NCBI GenBank assembly: GCA_964503935.1 | Contig: CAZDCJ010000006.1 | Location: 1-41,298 of the forward strand | DNA length: 41,298 nt | Reading direction: 5' to 3' | Source of the DNA: STD2-77 sp964503935 | GTDB lineage: Bacteria; Patescibacteriota; Minisyncoccia; JAHIHE01; JAGLIN01 | In this document: positions 14,284 to 21,697 of the stretch, in pieces | How the letters are laid out: each line of letters opens with the position of its first letter | Position numbering within the stretch: the stretch's first letter is position 1 | Translations under genes and position numbers: made by a program | The notes under the pieces: generated by a model | Seen by the model: only the letters and a program-made list of their open reading frames with translations | Database searches by the model: none | Told to the model about the DNA's origin: nothing

Positions 14284-14445
14284 TCACGATTCTATGAACC
14301 TTATGATGGATTCAAACCATCTATTTTCAACTCCCGCCCGCAGGAATCCCAGGACAAGGAGTAGGATTATCAGCTGCATGAAACGCTGGGCGACCTTGGT
14401 CGGATCGGGTCGTCCCTGATATGCCGGTTTTCTTATATCTGCCAT
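14284..14445 (-). CDS. Small single-pass membrane protein (53 aa), unknown
   Basis: The reading frame begins MADIRKPAYQGRPDPTKVAQ, continues with one hydrophobic helix (RFMQLIILLLVLGFLRAG, residues 21-38) and ends ENRWFESIIRFIES. The basic, proline-rich N-terminus should stay in the cytoplasm. The short length and clear helix suggest a membrane subunit or anchor; no family is recognised. The gene stands alone, with a hairpin terminator 32 bases after its stop. No Shine-Dalgarno is evident before the ATG at 14443-14445, which is common in this window. It is divergent from the unknown gene at 14637. Confidence 0.55.
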   Translation of the reverse strand: MADIRKPAYQGRPDPTKVAQRFMQLIILLLVLGFLRAGVENRWFESIIRFIES

Positions 14446-14499
14446 ATATCGCTATCTTAAAGTATGAGCTTGTCTTTAGCATACAGGAAAAATGACGTA

Positions 14500-14527
14500 T
14501 TGACAAGTTGGGATAATATGATAAAGT
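14500..14527 (+). promoter_or_regulatory. Promoter of the 14637 gene (module shared with 37712)
   Basis: TTGACA (14500-14505), a 16-base spacer and TAAAGT (14522-14527). The spacer TGGGATAATATGA is nearly the same as that of the promoter at 37712-37740, where it is TGGGAATAATATGA. Confidence 0.65.
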
Positions 14528-14532
14528 ATGAG

Positions 14533-14617
14533 TAATTTACTCTCATGAATCTGTTCTTTCGGATTAGTCCTTAGGGTTGTTTAGGGCTAATAGAAAGGAT
14601 AAAGATAGAGTAAATTA
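14533..14617 (+). promoter_or_regulatory. Structured 5' leader (long nested hairpin)
   Basis: TAATTTACTCT (14533-14543) pairs perfectly with AGAGTAAATTA (14607-14617). Inside, CTTTC (14556-14560) pairs with GAAAG (14593-14597), and ATTAGTCC (14563-14570) with GGGCTAAT (14584-14591), giving one long interrupted stem between promoter and start codon. It may be a regulatory RNA element or a stabilising stem. It matches no riboswitch I know. Confidence 0.55.
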
Positions 14618-14636
14618 ACAATAAAAGGGTGTTTAA

Positions 14637-14930
14637 ATGGATTTGTATGAAGGAAAATTAATCGAACACGATCCGGCCTTTAATCCCGGATCGGGTGTAG
14701 GCCAAGTCATAGTAGTCCCCGCCGTAGTCAATGATCCTTCCCCTAAGAGGATTATGACTTCAGAGGACAGAAAAGCGCGAGCTACCGAGCTTAGATTAAA
14801 GTTTTTCGGAGGGACTACCGAAGACGGGAGAATAGTAGAAGGAATATTTTCTCCAGAAGAGGCCATAGTGGTTTATTCGCGACGTGTAGAAATCGGGTGT
14901 CACAAAAAACCTGAGTTGGTGCACGCTTAA
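14637..14930 (+). CDS. Hypothetical protein (97 aa)
   Basis: The protein is soluble, mixed alpha/beta in appearance, with a Gly/Pro-rich start (FNPGSGVGQVIVVPAVVNDP), a charged helix (EDRKARATELRLKFFGG) and EEAIVVYSRRVE near the end. No signal peptide, membrane helix or known motif is visible. An AAAAGGGTG stands before the ATG at a usable distance. The gene has a strong promoter, an 85-base hairpin leader, a 19-bp inverted repeat directly after it and a strong terminator, so it is a self-contained unit, unusually rich in RNA structure for its size. The function is unknown. Confidence 0.7.
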   Translation: MDLYEGKLIEHDPAFNPGSGVGQVIVVPAVVNDPSPKRIMTSEDRKARATELRLKFFGGTTEDGRIVEGIFSPEEAIVVYSRRVEIGCHKKPELVHA

Positions 14931-14943
14931 GGAGGGTAGGGGG

Positions 14944-15019
14944 GAAAGAAAAATAGAAAATTGAATTTCTTATCTTTAAATAAAGCAAAAGATTAAATAT
15001 AATTTTCTATTTTTCTTTC
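14944..15019. repeat. Perfect 19-bp inverted repeat around a 38-base loop
   Basis: GAAAGAAAAATAGAAAATT (14944-14962) is the exact reverse complement of the bases at 15001-15019. It begins 13 bases after the stop codon of the preceding gene and lies within its predicted 3' untranslated region. Confidence 0.85.
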
Positions 15020-15046
15020 AATAACTTGTTTTGCAAAATTAACCTT

Positions 15047-15085
15047 GATGCATTTTCTCCGGAAAATGCATCTGTTTTGTTTTTA
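15047..15085 (+). terminator. Strong intrinsic terminator
   Basis: GATGCATTTTC (15047-15057) pairs with GAAAATGCATC (15062-15072) over the loop TCCG, followed by TGTTTTGTTTTT. It closes the transcription unit of the 14637 gene. Confidence 0.9.
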
Positions 15086-15102
15086 GGTAAGAATAAGCCT
15101 TT

Positions 15103-15130
15103 TTGACATCTCCGCAATATGTCCTATAAT
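15103..15130 (+). promoter_or_regulatory. Consensus promoter of the exporter locus
   Basis: TTGACA (15103-15108), a 16-base spacer and TATAAT (15125-15130). Both hexamers are perfect. It drives the AbrB-like gene and probably the secreted protein and MacA genes after it. Confidence 0.85.
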
Positions 15131-15176
15131 GGATTTGTAATCATACCTTTCCTACTTTTAGGATTAATCCGAATAT

Positions 15177-15425
15177 ATGAAGATGTTCAACTTTAATAAA
15201 TCATTCTTTGGCATGACCACGCTGGGAGAGAAAGGGCAGGTGGTGGTGCCGGCGGAGGCGAGGAAGGCGATGAATCTGGAGAAGGGGGAGAAACTCCTCG
15301 TATTCCGGATGGACGACAACATCCTAGTCATGTCGAAGACTGCCGGGATAGAGAAATTCTCCAGCAATCTCCGAAAACAGCTTTCGGCTCTCGATATGGT
15401 CATAAAAGATAAGAAGAACAAATAA
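15177..15425 (+). CDS. AbrB/MazE-like (SpoVT-AbrB) DNA-binding protein
   Basis: The protein has 82 residues. MTTLGEKGQVVVPAEARKAMNLEKGEKLLVFRMDDNILVM (13-52) is a clear SpoVT/AbrB swapped-hairpin domain (GQVVVPAEARK signature), followed by a helical basic tail. Such proteins bind DNA as dimers and act as transition regulators or antitoxins. No toxin gene follows; the next gene, nine bases on, codes for a secreted protein and then a MacA-like exporter subunit. The likely role is therefore regulation of this exporter locus, including its own promoter. A start at M3 (15183) is also possible. The gene has no Shine-Dalgarno. Confidence 0.88.
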   Translation: MKMFNFNKSFFGMTTLGEKGQVVVPAEARKAMNLEKGEKLLVFRMDDNILVMSKTAGIEKFSSNLRKQLSALDMVIKDKKNK

Positions 15426-15434
15426 GCTATCGAT

Positions 15435-15941
15435 ATGAAAAAAACGTGGATCGCAGCCTTTATGATATCAGCCGGCGCTATCGCCCTTCTCGTATCAACT
15501 GATTCCGTTTACGAAGAGAAACGGGAGGAAGGCGCAGGCACGGGGGAGATAGCTTCTTTCGCCGAGTGCGTAGCGGCTGGTTATCCGACCGCGGATTCCT
15601 CCGGGGAAGTATGCACCATGCCTGACGGGAAAAAATTCGCCGAAGACGCGAAGGAAGAGTCATACGGCGCGATTTCGTCGCCGATTACCATCTTTGGCAC
15701 TTTCGTCTGCCTGCCGCTCAAGGATATCAATGTGCCTCATAATGATATCTGCATCTTCGGTCTGCGTGACAAAGACGGGAACCATTACAGCCTCGATAAT
15801 CCCGATTTCGGCCAAAATGTCCTTGGTACGATAAGAGTCGATACGGAAATCCGGGTGGAGGGTCTGCTTACTTCTGCTTCTGATGACATATATGAAAAAG
15901 CCGGTATGATAGTGGTAGAAAAAGTCGATACGGCAGCCTAA
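15435..15941 (+). CDS. Secreted or membrane-anchored protein of unknown function
   Basis: The protein has 168 residues. Residues 1-21 (MKKTWIAAFMISAGAIALLVS) are an N-terminal signal or anchor. The mature part has a motif FAECVAAGYPTADSSGEVCTMPDGKKFAE (about 42-70), a Cys-pair block that recurs in secreted proteins of CPR bacteria, then a beta-rich domain (PITIFGTFVCLPLKDINVPHNDICIFGL ... IRVEGLLTSASDDIYEKAGMIVVEKV) that may be an OB-type fold. The four Cys could form disulfides outside the membrane. It sits between the AbrB-like regulator and MacA, so a role with the exporter is possible, but this is inference from position. Confidence 0.75.
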   Translation: MKKTWIAAFMISAGAIALLVSTDSVYEEKREEGAGTGEIASFAECVAAGYPTADSSGEVCTMPDGKKFAEDAKEESYGAISSPITIFGTFVCLPLKDINVPHNDICIFGLRDKDGNHYSLDNPDFGQNVLGTIRVDTEIRVEGLLTSASDDIYEKAGMIVVEKVDTAA

Positions 15942-15987
15942 GAAGGCGGTCTCGGCCCGGCATCCACACGAGAAGAATAAATAATTG

Positions 15988-17832
15988 ATGAATATGAAGA
16001 AAAGGAACGTGATGATAATTGCCGCGGTAGTCATACTGTTCGGCGGTTACGCATATTTCGCCGCAACCAAGAAAGCGCCGCTCAATTATACCAGCGCCCA
16101 AGTGGAGCGTGGAGATATGGTGCAGACAGTCTCGGCCACGGGTACGGTGGAGGCAGCAAAGAAGATTGATCTCAGATTCATGAGTTCAGAAAAGATCAAA
16201 GAGGTCAATGTGAAAGTCGGGGATACGGTAAAAGAGGGTGATGTTCTGGCGAAGCTGGATACGTCGAAGCTGGATGCGCAGCTCATGCAATCTCAGTCGG
16301 CTCTCCTAGCTGCCCAGGCAAGTCTCCAGACTGTCCTGGAAGGGGCGAGCAACGAGGAGGTGAAGGTCGCGGCGACAACAGTCGAGAACGCCGAGATAGC
16401 GTTTATGAGCGCCAAGCAGAGCTTAGAGGATACGAAGATTTCCACGGAAAAGGAGATCCGGAGCGCCGAATCGTCGGTAGAAGGCGCGAAAATCTCCCTC
16501 CGGAGCGCCGAGAATAGCCTTGAGAATACGGAGATGAGCAACGAGAACAGTCTGGATAATGCCTATGAAGCGGCGTGGGACGGCATGATCAGCGCCCTTA
16601 CGGCATGCGGCGATGCTATCAATACGAATACGACAGTCAAGGAAGATGATGATGCCGAGAATACGCTGGGGGTCACAAATACCCAGACTCTGCGTAGTGC
16701 CGAGGCAAGTGAAGCGGCGGCTCGCAGCAGCTACGATGCCGCTGTGGCTTTCAAGAACAATGTTTCCGGAGACAGGACGCATGAGGATATCGAAGAGGCC
16801 ATAGACAGGACGCAAGACGCGCTGGACAAGACACGGACCACCCTTTCGGATACCTATGCGGTCCTCCAAGCGACAATCACGTCTTCTACTTTTACGCAGG
16901 CGGAACTGGATGTGCTCAAGACGAGCATCGCTACTGAGCGCAGTGGTCTTAATACTGTTATCGCGACTCTCACGACCAAGGAGCAGGGTATATCCACTCA
17001 GAAAGTAGCGAACCAGACTAGCCTTACGAATGCCGAGTCGGCGGTCAATTCCGCGACGAGCGCTCTTTCGGTCAGCGAAAACAGCCTTTCTTCGGTAAGA
17101 TCGGCGGCGACTGCGAAGGTTAACAGTGCCCAGAATGCGGTCCTTTCCAGCGAAGGGCAATTGAAACAAGCCAAGGACAGTCTTGCTAATGTGGCTTCTG
17201 GGGCTTCTTCTTCGCAGGTGCTGGCGGCGGAGGCGCAAGTGGAGCAAGCTCGCGCGAATGTAGAGCTTATAGAGACGCAGCTTCGGGACATGGTCCTTGC
17301 GGCGCCGCATGACGGCGTGGTGACGGCGGTGAACGGAGAAGTCGGAGAGCTTGCTTCCATGACCGAGCCGTTCGCGTCCATTATCATACCCGAAGGCTTC
17401 GAAATCAAGGCGAATATCTCCGAAGTGGAGATTGCCAAGCTCAAAGTGGGTGACCCGGTGGAGATTACTTTCGACGCTCTGGGATCTGACGAGAAATTCA
17501 CCGGAGAAATCAGCGAGATCGATCCGGCGGAGACGGAGATCTCGGGCATCATCTATTACCGGGTGACCACGCTCTTTACCGGCGATGGCGAGGTGGTGAA
17601 GCCGGGCATGACCGCCAATCTCGACATCCTCACCGCGGAGAAGAAGGACGTGCTCAAGATCCCATTCCAGGCTCTCAAGGAAAAAGACGGCTTTAAGTAT
17701 GTGCAGATAGTAGTGGACGAAGAAGTGAGAGAGATTCCGGTGGAGGTCGGTCTCAAAGGAGATTCCGAATATGAATTGAAGAGCGGGCTTGTGGAGGGGC
17801 AGGAGGTGGTTACGTTCCTTGAGAAGAAATAA
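15988..17832 (+). CDS. MacA/HlyD-type periplasmic adaptor of an ABC exporter
   Basis: The protein has 614 residues from ATG 15988; an ATG at 15994 and a TTG at 15985 are alternatives. One membrane helix (MIIAAVVILFGGYAYFAAT) is followed by the lipoyl/barrel half (VERGDMVQTVSATGTVEAAKKIDLRF ... VKVGDTVKEGDVLAKLD), a very long coiled-coil hairpin (about residues 100-430, unusually extended), and the returning lipoyl half (MVLAAPHDGVVTAVNGEVGELAS) with the beta-barrel (KLKVGDPVEITFDAL). Adaptors of 370-420 residues are usual, so the hairpin is about 200 residues longer. It should pair with the MacB-like ATPase at 18802 and the permeases at 19822 and 21691, although a repeat element and a minus-strand gene now lie between. 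Confidence 0.9.
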   Translation: MNMKKRNVMIIAAVVILFGGYAYFAATKKAPLNYTSAQVERGDMVQTVSATGTVEAAKKIDLRFMSSEKIKEVNVKVGDTVKEGDVLAKLDTSKLDAQLMQSQSALLAAQASLQTVLEGASNEEVKVAATTVENAEIAFMSAKQSLEDTKISTEKEIRSAESSVEGAKISLRSAENSLENTEMSNENSLDNAYEAAWDGMISALTACGDAINTNTTVKEDDDAENTLGVTNTQTLRSAEASEAAARSSYDAAVAFKNNVSGDRTHEDIEEAIDRTQDALDKTRTTLSDTYAVLQATITSSTFTQAELDVLKTSIATERSGLNTVIATLTTKEQGISTQKVANQTSLTNAESAVNSATSALSVSENSLSSVRSAATAKVNSAQNAVLSSEGQLKQAKDSLANVASGASSSQVLAAEAQVEQARANVELIETQLRDMVLAAPHDGVVTAVNGEVGELASMTEPFASIIIPEGFEIKANISEVEIAKLKVGDPVEITFDALGSDEKFTGEISEIDPAETEISGIIYYRVTTLFTGDGEVVKPGMTANLDILTAEKKDVLKIPFQALKEKDGFKYVQIVVDEEVREIPVEVGLKGDSEYELKSGLVEGQEVVTFLEKK

Positions 17833-17844
17833 GAAAAGATACAT

Positions 17845-18302
17845 TTGTCATCGCGAGGAGCCGGTACTCCGGTGACGAAGCAATCCCGTGAGAAATCTCA
17901 TAAGATAGATAAAAATATGGATTTCAAGCATTATTATGTCTATATCCTTACCAACGGGAGGAATGCGACCTTGTATACGGGAGTTATATCCGATATTTCC
18001 AAAAGAATGGAACAGCGCTTTATAAAAGGAGATAAAGAAAAGCTTCTCCTTTCGGTATAATCTGGATAAGCCGGTTTATTGCGAAGAATATACTGATATC
18101 GAGGTGGCGATTGTCTGAGAGAAACAGCTCAAGGGAGGCTCCAGAAAGAAGAAGATAGCACTTATCGAGAGCGTCAATCCGGAATGGAAAAATTTACGGA
18201 TTTGAGATATGCGAGAAAAATTCGGGGACGGCAACTCTATCTCTTATGCTTTTAGCATGGTGGCGGGATCGCTTCGTTGGAGTACCTCCTCGCAATGACA
18301 AT
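17845..18302. mobile_element. Inverted-repeat element carrying a GIY-YIG gene
   Basis: The left end TTGTCATCGCGAGGAG, then GTACTCC and GACGAAGCAATCCCG, is matched in reverse by the right end: GCGGGATCGCTTCG, GGAGTAC, CTCCTCGCAATGACAA. The arms are about 45 bases with small gaps. They enclose a broken GIY-YIG endonuclease gene (17917-18205). The ends resemble those of the gene-less repeats elsewhere in the window. The element separates the MacA gene from the rest of the exporter genes. Confidence 0.7.
17917..18205 (+). pseudogene. GIY-YIG endonuclease-like gene, frameshifted
   Basis: The start MDFKHYYVYILTNGRNATLYTGVISDISKRMEQ matches small UvrC-like GIY-YIG proteins (usual form 'YYVYILTN..ngtLYiGvT.dl..R..eH'). 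This frame ends at 18060. The rest continues in another frame from about 18040: YNLDKPVYCEEYTDIEVAIV, a TGA at 18115-18117 where the family has Arg, then EKQLKGGSRKKKIALIESVNPEWKNL to a stop at 18203-18205. So it has one frameshift and one nonsense change against the family form, about 95 residues in all. It is dead by both lesions and lies inside an inverted-repeat element. Confidence 0.85.
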
Positions 18303-18341
18303 ATCAAGGCTCGTAATGAGAGGATAAGACGGGGTGAAAAT

Positions 18342-18371
18342 AAAAAAAAGAATACCGTTTTTTCGGTATCC
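18342..18371 (-). terminator. Intrinsic terminator of the Cys-rich minus-strand gene
   Basis: On the minus strand GATACCG, loop of six A's, CGGTATTC, then eight T's. It lies five bases after the stop codon of the gene at 18376-18711. Confidence 0.85.
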
Positions 18372-18375
18372 GTCA

Positions 18376-18711
18376 TTAGGTCAACGCTGCGGCAGCCTGT
18401 TCCAGCCTTTCAGCTTCGGTTGTAATCTTTCTCAGGTCGCTGTTCTCGAGGGGCAGACACCCGCATGTGAATATGGCAATCACAATATATCCTGCAGGCG
18501 CTTGCGAAAACGAGCAGATTATAGAAGGCAGGCACTTATATCCCTCCAAGATACAATCTTCTTGCAGCTTAAGGTCTTTGCAAGGGCAAGTTTCACATTC
18601 AGCATTCAAGTTCCTGATGGCTTTGATGATAGTGTCTACTTTGTTGGGTTGTCCTTCTTGCTTTGAAAGATGTCCTAAGAATCTCATCGTCTGGCATTTG
18701 CCATCACACAT
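18376..18711 (-). CDS. Cys-rich hypothetical protein (111 aa)
   Basis: No known family is recognised, but the gene looks real: a GGAGGG Shine-Dalgarno nine bases before the ATG, a consensus promoter and a strong terminator. The protein has ten Cys: C2 and C6 near the start (MCDGKCQTM), a CETCPCKD group (39-44), C53, C60, C66, and CGC at 83-85 after a hydrophobic stretch (AGYIVIAIF, 73-81). The spacing suggests metal or cluster binding or disulfides rather than a classic zinc finger. The last 25 residues form a charged helix. It is inserted against the direction of the exporter genes, between MacA and the MacB-like ATPase. Confidence 0.7.
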   Translation of the reverse strand: MCDGKCQTMRFLGHLSKQEGQPNKVDTIIKAIRNLNAECETCPCKDLKLQEDCILEGYKCLPSIICSFSQAPAGYIVIAIFTCGCLPLENSDLRKITTEAERLEQAAAALT

Positions 18712-18745
18712 ATATATTTTCCCTCCAAATTTTCATAGTGCTTGA

Positions 18746-18774
18746 AATTTACGCTAAATCATATATTCTGTCAA
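18746..18774 (-). promoter_or_regulatory. Promoter of the Cys-rich minus-strand gene
   Basis: TTGACA (18774-18769 on the minus strand), a 17-base spacer and TAAATT (18751-18746). The leader to the ATG at 18711 is about 28 bases and holds the Shine-Dalgarno at 18726-18721. Confidence 0.75.
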
Positions 18775-18801
18775 TAATTTATACGGCTAAGATAAGTATT
18801 T

Positions 18802-19527
<726 letters not shown>

Positions 19528-19650
19528 GAAAGGTGTGGCTGTTGCAGGAGGTAAGATGACAGGAATGGAATCTTGAAAAAGAAACAGTTATACTGGCTTT
19601 TATTCCTTTCTCAAGAGGGGTGGTGTTTCAAGGTGCTGGGGTGTCGCATT

Positions 19651-19753
19651 TTGGAGTAGCGGGATTTATCCCGCGCGCATTCATAACTCGAGATAAACAG
19701 GATAGAATCTATTATTCCCCCTCACCCCAACTCCTCTCCCGATGGGAGAGGAA
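19651..19753. repeat. Two repeat copies between ABC ATPase and permease genes
   Basis: TTGGAGTAGCGGGATTTATC then CCGCGCGCAT (19651-19680) is half of the palindromic repeat at 6692. CCCCTCACCCCAACTCC with GGGAGAGGA (19716-19753) is the second copy of the repeat at 4828. The 19528-19821 gap holds nothing else I can identify. Confidence 0.6.
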
Positions 19754-19821
19754 GTATGCGTCGCCTTCGCATATTTGCTATCGTTTGATATTAATCGCAG
19801 ATACTTCTCATAATATTTTTC

Positions 19822-21060
19822 ATGAATACCAGGTTTACGATCAATTTCGCGTGGAAGAATATCGTCGCCAGCAAGCGAAGGTCATTTCTTACGATGCTCG
19901 GCATGATAATCGGGGTGGGGTCGGTGATATCGATCATGGCGATCGGCGCGGGCGCGCAGAGCTATGTCTTTTCGCAGCTGGAGACTTTCGGAGGCGAATT
20001 GGTCGGAGTGCTGCCGGGGGGAAGCGATGAGGAGGGCGGGGGGATGCCTTCGCAGATGATGGGAAAAGTGATTACGACGCTCACTTTCGATGATGCCAGG
20101 GAAATCGCTTCCATTCCGCATGTGGTGGCGGTTACATCCTATGCTAATGGCAACATGGAAGTCACTTATCGCAATAAAGCCAAGAACGCGGATTTTTCCG
20201 GAGTCACTTCGGATTTCCTCGAGGTGGAGAATGCCGAGGTAGCGAAGGGAAGATTCATTGCTAAGGAAGAGGACGGAGTAGTGGTAAAGAACGCGGTCTT
20301 GGGGTATGCTGTCGCCGATGATCTTTTTGAAGACGAGGATCCGCTGGGAAAGAAGATGAAGATCGGACAGGAGAGCTTTACTGTGGTAGGGGTCCTTGCA
20401 AAGAAAGGATCCTCGCTCCTTTCCGCGCAGGATGATCAGATATACGTTCCCGTGCTTACCGCCCAGAAGATCCTTCTGGGCATAGACCATATCTCCATGA
20501 TGCGCGCCGAGATAGATGATGAGAATAATATAGATCAGGCCGTCGCGCAGATGAAATCGGTGCTCCGTAACCGGCATAATATCAAAGAGGGCATGGATGA
20601 CGATTTCACGGTCCGGAGCATGAGCCAGGCGTTGGATATCATCGGTACGGTAACCGGAGCGCTCAACATCTTTCTGGGCGCGATCGCGGCCATTTCACTC
20701 CTTGTAGGCGGCATAGGCATCATGAATATCATGCTGGTCTCGGTCACGGAACGTACCCGGGAAATCGGTCTTCGTAAAGCGCTAGGCGCCAAGCGTCGGG
20801 ATATCGTCGCGCAGTTCCTGGTCGAAGCGGTGATGCTGACTTTTGTCGGCGGCGTGGTGGGGATGATAGGCGGTTCGATCTTCTCTTATCTCGTCGCGTT
20901 CATAGTCTCTTCGATCGGCTACCATTGGGAACTGATAATATCCCTTGATTCGATCTTGTTGGCGGTCGGCGTATCGACGGCTATCGGGCTTCTTTTCGGG
21001 ATATATCCGGCCTATAAGGCGGCGGGCCTTAACGCTATCGAGTCGCTCCGATACGAATAA
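19822..21060 (+). CDS. FtsX/MacB-type ABC transporter permease 1
   Basis: The protein has 412 residues. The layout is that of MacB permeases: a first membrane helix in the conserved start SKRRSFLTMLGMIIGVGSVISIMAIGAGAQSYV (about 14-46), a large extracytoplasmic domain (about 50-270, MacB periplasmic core) and three C-terminal helices (AISLLVGGIGIMNIMLVSVTERTREIGLRKALGAKRRDI is the FtsX-domain signature, about 290-330). The ERTREIGLRKALGA block is the coupling helix that contacts the ATPase. It is the first of two such permeases, which could form a heterodimer with the ATPase at 18802. Confidence 0.95.
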   Translation: MNTRFTINFAWKNIVASKRRSFLTMLGMIIGVGSVISIMAIGAGAQSYVFSQLETFGGELVGVLPGGSDEEGGGMPSQMMGKVITTLTFDDAREIASIPHVVAVTSYANGNMEVTYRNKAKNADFSGVTSDFLEVENAEVAKGRFIAKEEDGVVVKNAVLGYAVADDLFEDEDPLGKKMKIGQESFTVVGVLAKKGSSLLSAQDDQIYVPVLTAQKILLGIDHISMMRAEIDDENNIDQAVAQMKSVLRNRHNIKEGMDDDFTVRSMSQALDIIGTVTGALNIFLGAIAAISLLVGGIGIMNIMLVSVTERTREIGLRKALGAKRRDIVAQFLVEAVMLTFVGGVVGMIGGSIFSYLVAFIVSSIGYHWELIISLDSILLAVGVSTAIGLLFGIYPAYKAAGLNAIESLRYE

Positions 21061-21121
21061 AAAAAGAGCCGATGATGGCTGCGTTTTTTGAAAAAATTAT
21101 TGTTTGCTCATCGGGAAGAGC

Positions 21122-21313
21122 TTACGGTACCAGGCTCGTCATCTCATCCGGGAGTGCTGATTCCATCGGATCGACTTCTTTGAGTCTGGTCATAAGCTCC
21201 TCACTTCTTTCGTGCGGATCACTGGCCGATTCATTCATTACTTCCGTATAGGTCATTTCACTTGCGGATTTCTTTATTACTAACCCCTTATATTTTCCTG
21301 AAATGTAATACAT
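21122..21313 (-). CDS. Small acidic hypothetical protein (63 aa)
   Basis: The frame is MYYISGKYKGLVIKKSASEM followed by an acidic, Glu-rich helix (SDPHERSEELMTRLKEVDP) and a hydrophilic end. An AAAGGA touches the ATG directly, leaving little spacing, so a shorter start at M20 or M27 is possible. No family is recognised. It runs against the two permease genes, is convergent with the first, and resembles the next small gene in being short, acidic and antisense in orientation to the exporter. Confidence is limited because of the weak start region. Confidence 0.4.
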   Translation of the reverse strand: MYYISGKYKGLVIKKSASEMTYTEVMNESASDPHERSEELMTRLKEVDPMESALPDEMTSLVP

Positions 21314-21451
21314 TCCTTTATATCTTATATGATATGTTGATAGGAAGGATACGGCGATGCGCTATCTACGCCTTAAAGATTTCGGATAAAAAAGAAACAG
21401 CATAATAGCTGTATGATAATATGATCCGATTACGATATGATTTATTTTTGT

Positions 21452-21631
21452 TTAACTCGTAGAACCGGCTCCGGAATATTCGCCCAGGGCAGCCTCGAGT
21501 TCCGTTATCCGTGCCGTGTTATCTGGATGCTTGAGACCGGAAAGTTCCTCGTAAATCTCTTCCTCGGACATCTGTGAGACAGGCTTCTTCTCTTTTGCAT
21601 TTTTTTCTGGTACTCCTATGGCTTCTTCCAT
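21452..21631 (-). CDS. Small acidic hypothetical protein (59 aa)
   Basis: The start at ATG 21629-21631 has AAAGGAG six bases before it, and the promoter TTGACA-17-TAATAT stands ahead of that. The protein is strongly acidic and helical (MEEAIGVPEKNAKEKK, then SEEEIYEELSGLKHPDNTARITELEAALGEY), with no membrane helix or Cys. No family is recognised. The promoter overlaps the start codon of the oppositely oriented permease 2 gene (21691), so transcription of one is likely to interfere with the other. Confidence 0.65.
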   Translation of the reverse strand: MEEAIGVPEKNAKEKKPVSQMSEEEIYEELSGLKHPDNTARITELEAALGEYSGAGSTS

Positions 21632-21668
21632 GCTTATCTCCTTTCCTGTATATTTGAAATGCAAGGAA

Positions 21669-21697
21669 ATATTATCTTATCGAATATAATATGTCAA
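21669..21697 (-). promoter_or_regulatory. Promoter of the small acidic gene, overlapping the permease 2 start
   Basis: On the minus strand TTGACA (21697-21692), a 17-base spacer and TAATAT (21674-21669). The -35 lies inside the first codons of the plus-strand gene. A TATAAT on the plus strand at 21685-21690 directly precedes the same ATG. Confidence 0.7.

Noticed and set aside
16423..17844. Long minus-strand frame of 473 codons
   Set aside because: Lies opposite the MacA-like gene; Arg/His/Leu-rich composition typical of an antisense shadow.
18040..18117. UGA recoding as an explanation for the in-frame TGA in the GIY-YIG gene
   Set aside because: The gene also has a frameshift, and several intact genes here (for example those ending at 1084 and 26159) use TGA as their stop.
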